A DNA stretch of 6,675 nucleotides from G021776435 sp046756245 (GTDB lineage: Bacteria; Pseudomonadota; Alphaproteobacteria; Caulobacterales; Parvularculaceae). Each line of letters opens with the position of its first letter. Positions within the stretch are counted from its first letter, which is position 1. Under the pieces are notes generated by a model. The model was not told the DNA's origin and ran no database searches. It saw only the letters and a list, made by a program, of their open reading frames with translations. Shown here one piece after another: positions 6,546 to 6,675 of this stretch. The DNA lies in NCBI GenBank assembly GCA_046756245.1, contig JBHHVZ010000125.1, positions 1-6,675 on the forward strand, in the 5' to 3' direction. The position numbers and the translations under genes are program-made.

Positions 6546-6573
6546 CGGGCAATTTCTGCCGGGCCAAGCCCGG
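6546..6573 (+). repeat. Palindrome C and overlapping GC-rich hairpin in the leader of the rightward gene
   Basis: The sequence at 6546-6563 (CGGGCA, ATTTC, TGCCGG core) is a fourth ftr-like imperfect palindrome. Its right arm overlaps a 6-base perfect hairpin, CCGGGC (6559-6564), loop CAA, GCCCGG (6568-6573), followed by ATTTCT. CCGGGC also occurs at 6545-6550, so the 3' arm could pair with either copy. It could be a FlbD site, a weak rightward terminator or attenuator, or chance in GC-rich DNA. Confidence 0.35.
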
Positions 6574-6612
6574 ATTTCTCAAACCGTCGCGGGCGTCACG
6601 GAGGCGGATTTG

Positions 6613-6675
6613 ATGACAGGCAAGAAAAAGCGCGCAGTGCGTATCGGGAATACGGTCAAGCGCTTTGACGCAGCC
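6613..6675 (+). CDS. Start of an unidentified rightward gene (partial)
   Basis: An ATG at 6613 is preceded by a textbook ribosome binding site, GGAGG at 6600-6604, with 8 bases of spacing. Twenty-one codons are open to the window end, giving a very basic start (MTGKKKRAVRIGNTVKRFDA, then A). I do not recognise a family, and the visible part is too short to identify one. The same frame is open leftward without a stop to 6304 and includes ATGs at 6451 and 6397, so a longer protein is possible. Those starts lack ribosome binding sites, and the 6451-6540 stretch uses codons rare here (ATA, TTA, GTA, CGA), so it is probably not coding. It diverges from fliK and may belong to the flagellar regulon. 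Confidence 0.55.
   Translation, partial: MTGKKKRAVRIGNTVKRFDAA

Noticed and set aside
6369..6668. 99-residue plus-strand open frame at the right end
   Set aside because: It is in a different frame from the 6613 start that has a perfect ribosome binding site, has no recognisable features, and spans the putative promoter and palindromes.

Overview
The window is a piece of an alphaproteobacterial flagellar gene cluster. It is GC-rich, and all complete genes lie on the minus strand. Read in transcription order (right to left) they are fliK, flgD, flgE, sciP (DUF1153), fliF, fliG, then the first nine codons of a gene that is probably fliH/flbE. This order, with the cell-cycle regulator sciP between the hook genes and the MS-ring genes, matches what I recall of Caulobacter crescentus and relatives. 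The source is probably a Caulobacterales, Hyphomonadaceae or Parvularculaceae type organism; the genus cannot be fixed from sequence alone.

Layout: 1-27 is the start of the probable fliH/flbE. 27-1046 is fliG and 1043-2662 is fliF, joined by stop/start overlaps. 2663-2824 holds the fliF promoter region, with an ftr-like palindrome and a leader hairpin, plus the intrinsic terminator of sciP. 2825-3115 is sciP, and 3116-3269 is its promoter region. 3270-4556, 4569-5234 and 5246-6202 are flgE, flgD and fliK, a tight three-gene operon. 6203-6612 is a roughly 400-base control region. A rightward gene of unknown function starts at 6613 and runs off the right end.

How it works together: FliF (MS ring) and FliG (switch/torque ring) build the base of the motor. 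FliK, FlgD and FlgE measure, cap and form the hook, a later stage of assembly. The control DNA fits this order. A good sigma-54 (-24/-12) promoter stands before fliK and a second, weaker match points the other way. Between them lies a pair of AT-centred palindromes resembling the ftr sites bound by FlbD. A related palindrome sits just upstream of fliF, where FlbD is a repressor in Caulobacter. The reading is that one activator/repressor switches off early basal-body genes while turning on hook genes. The sites are seen in the sequence; their binding by FlbD is inference. I see no novel enzymatic or defence system here; the interest is in the regulatory DNA and the unidentified rightward gene.
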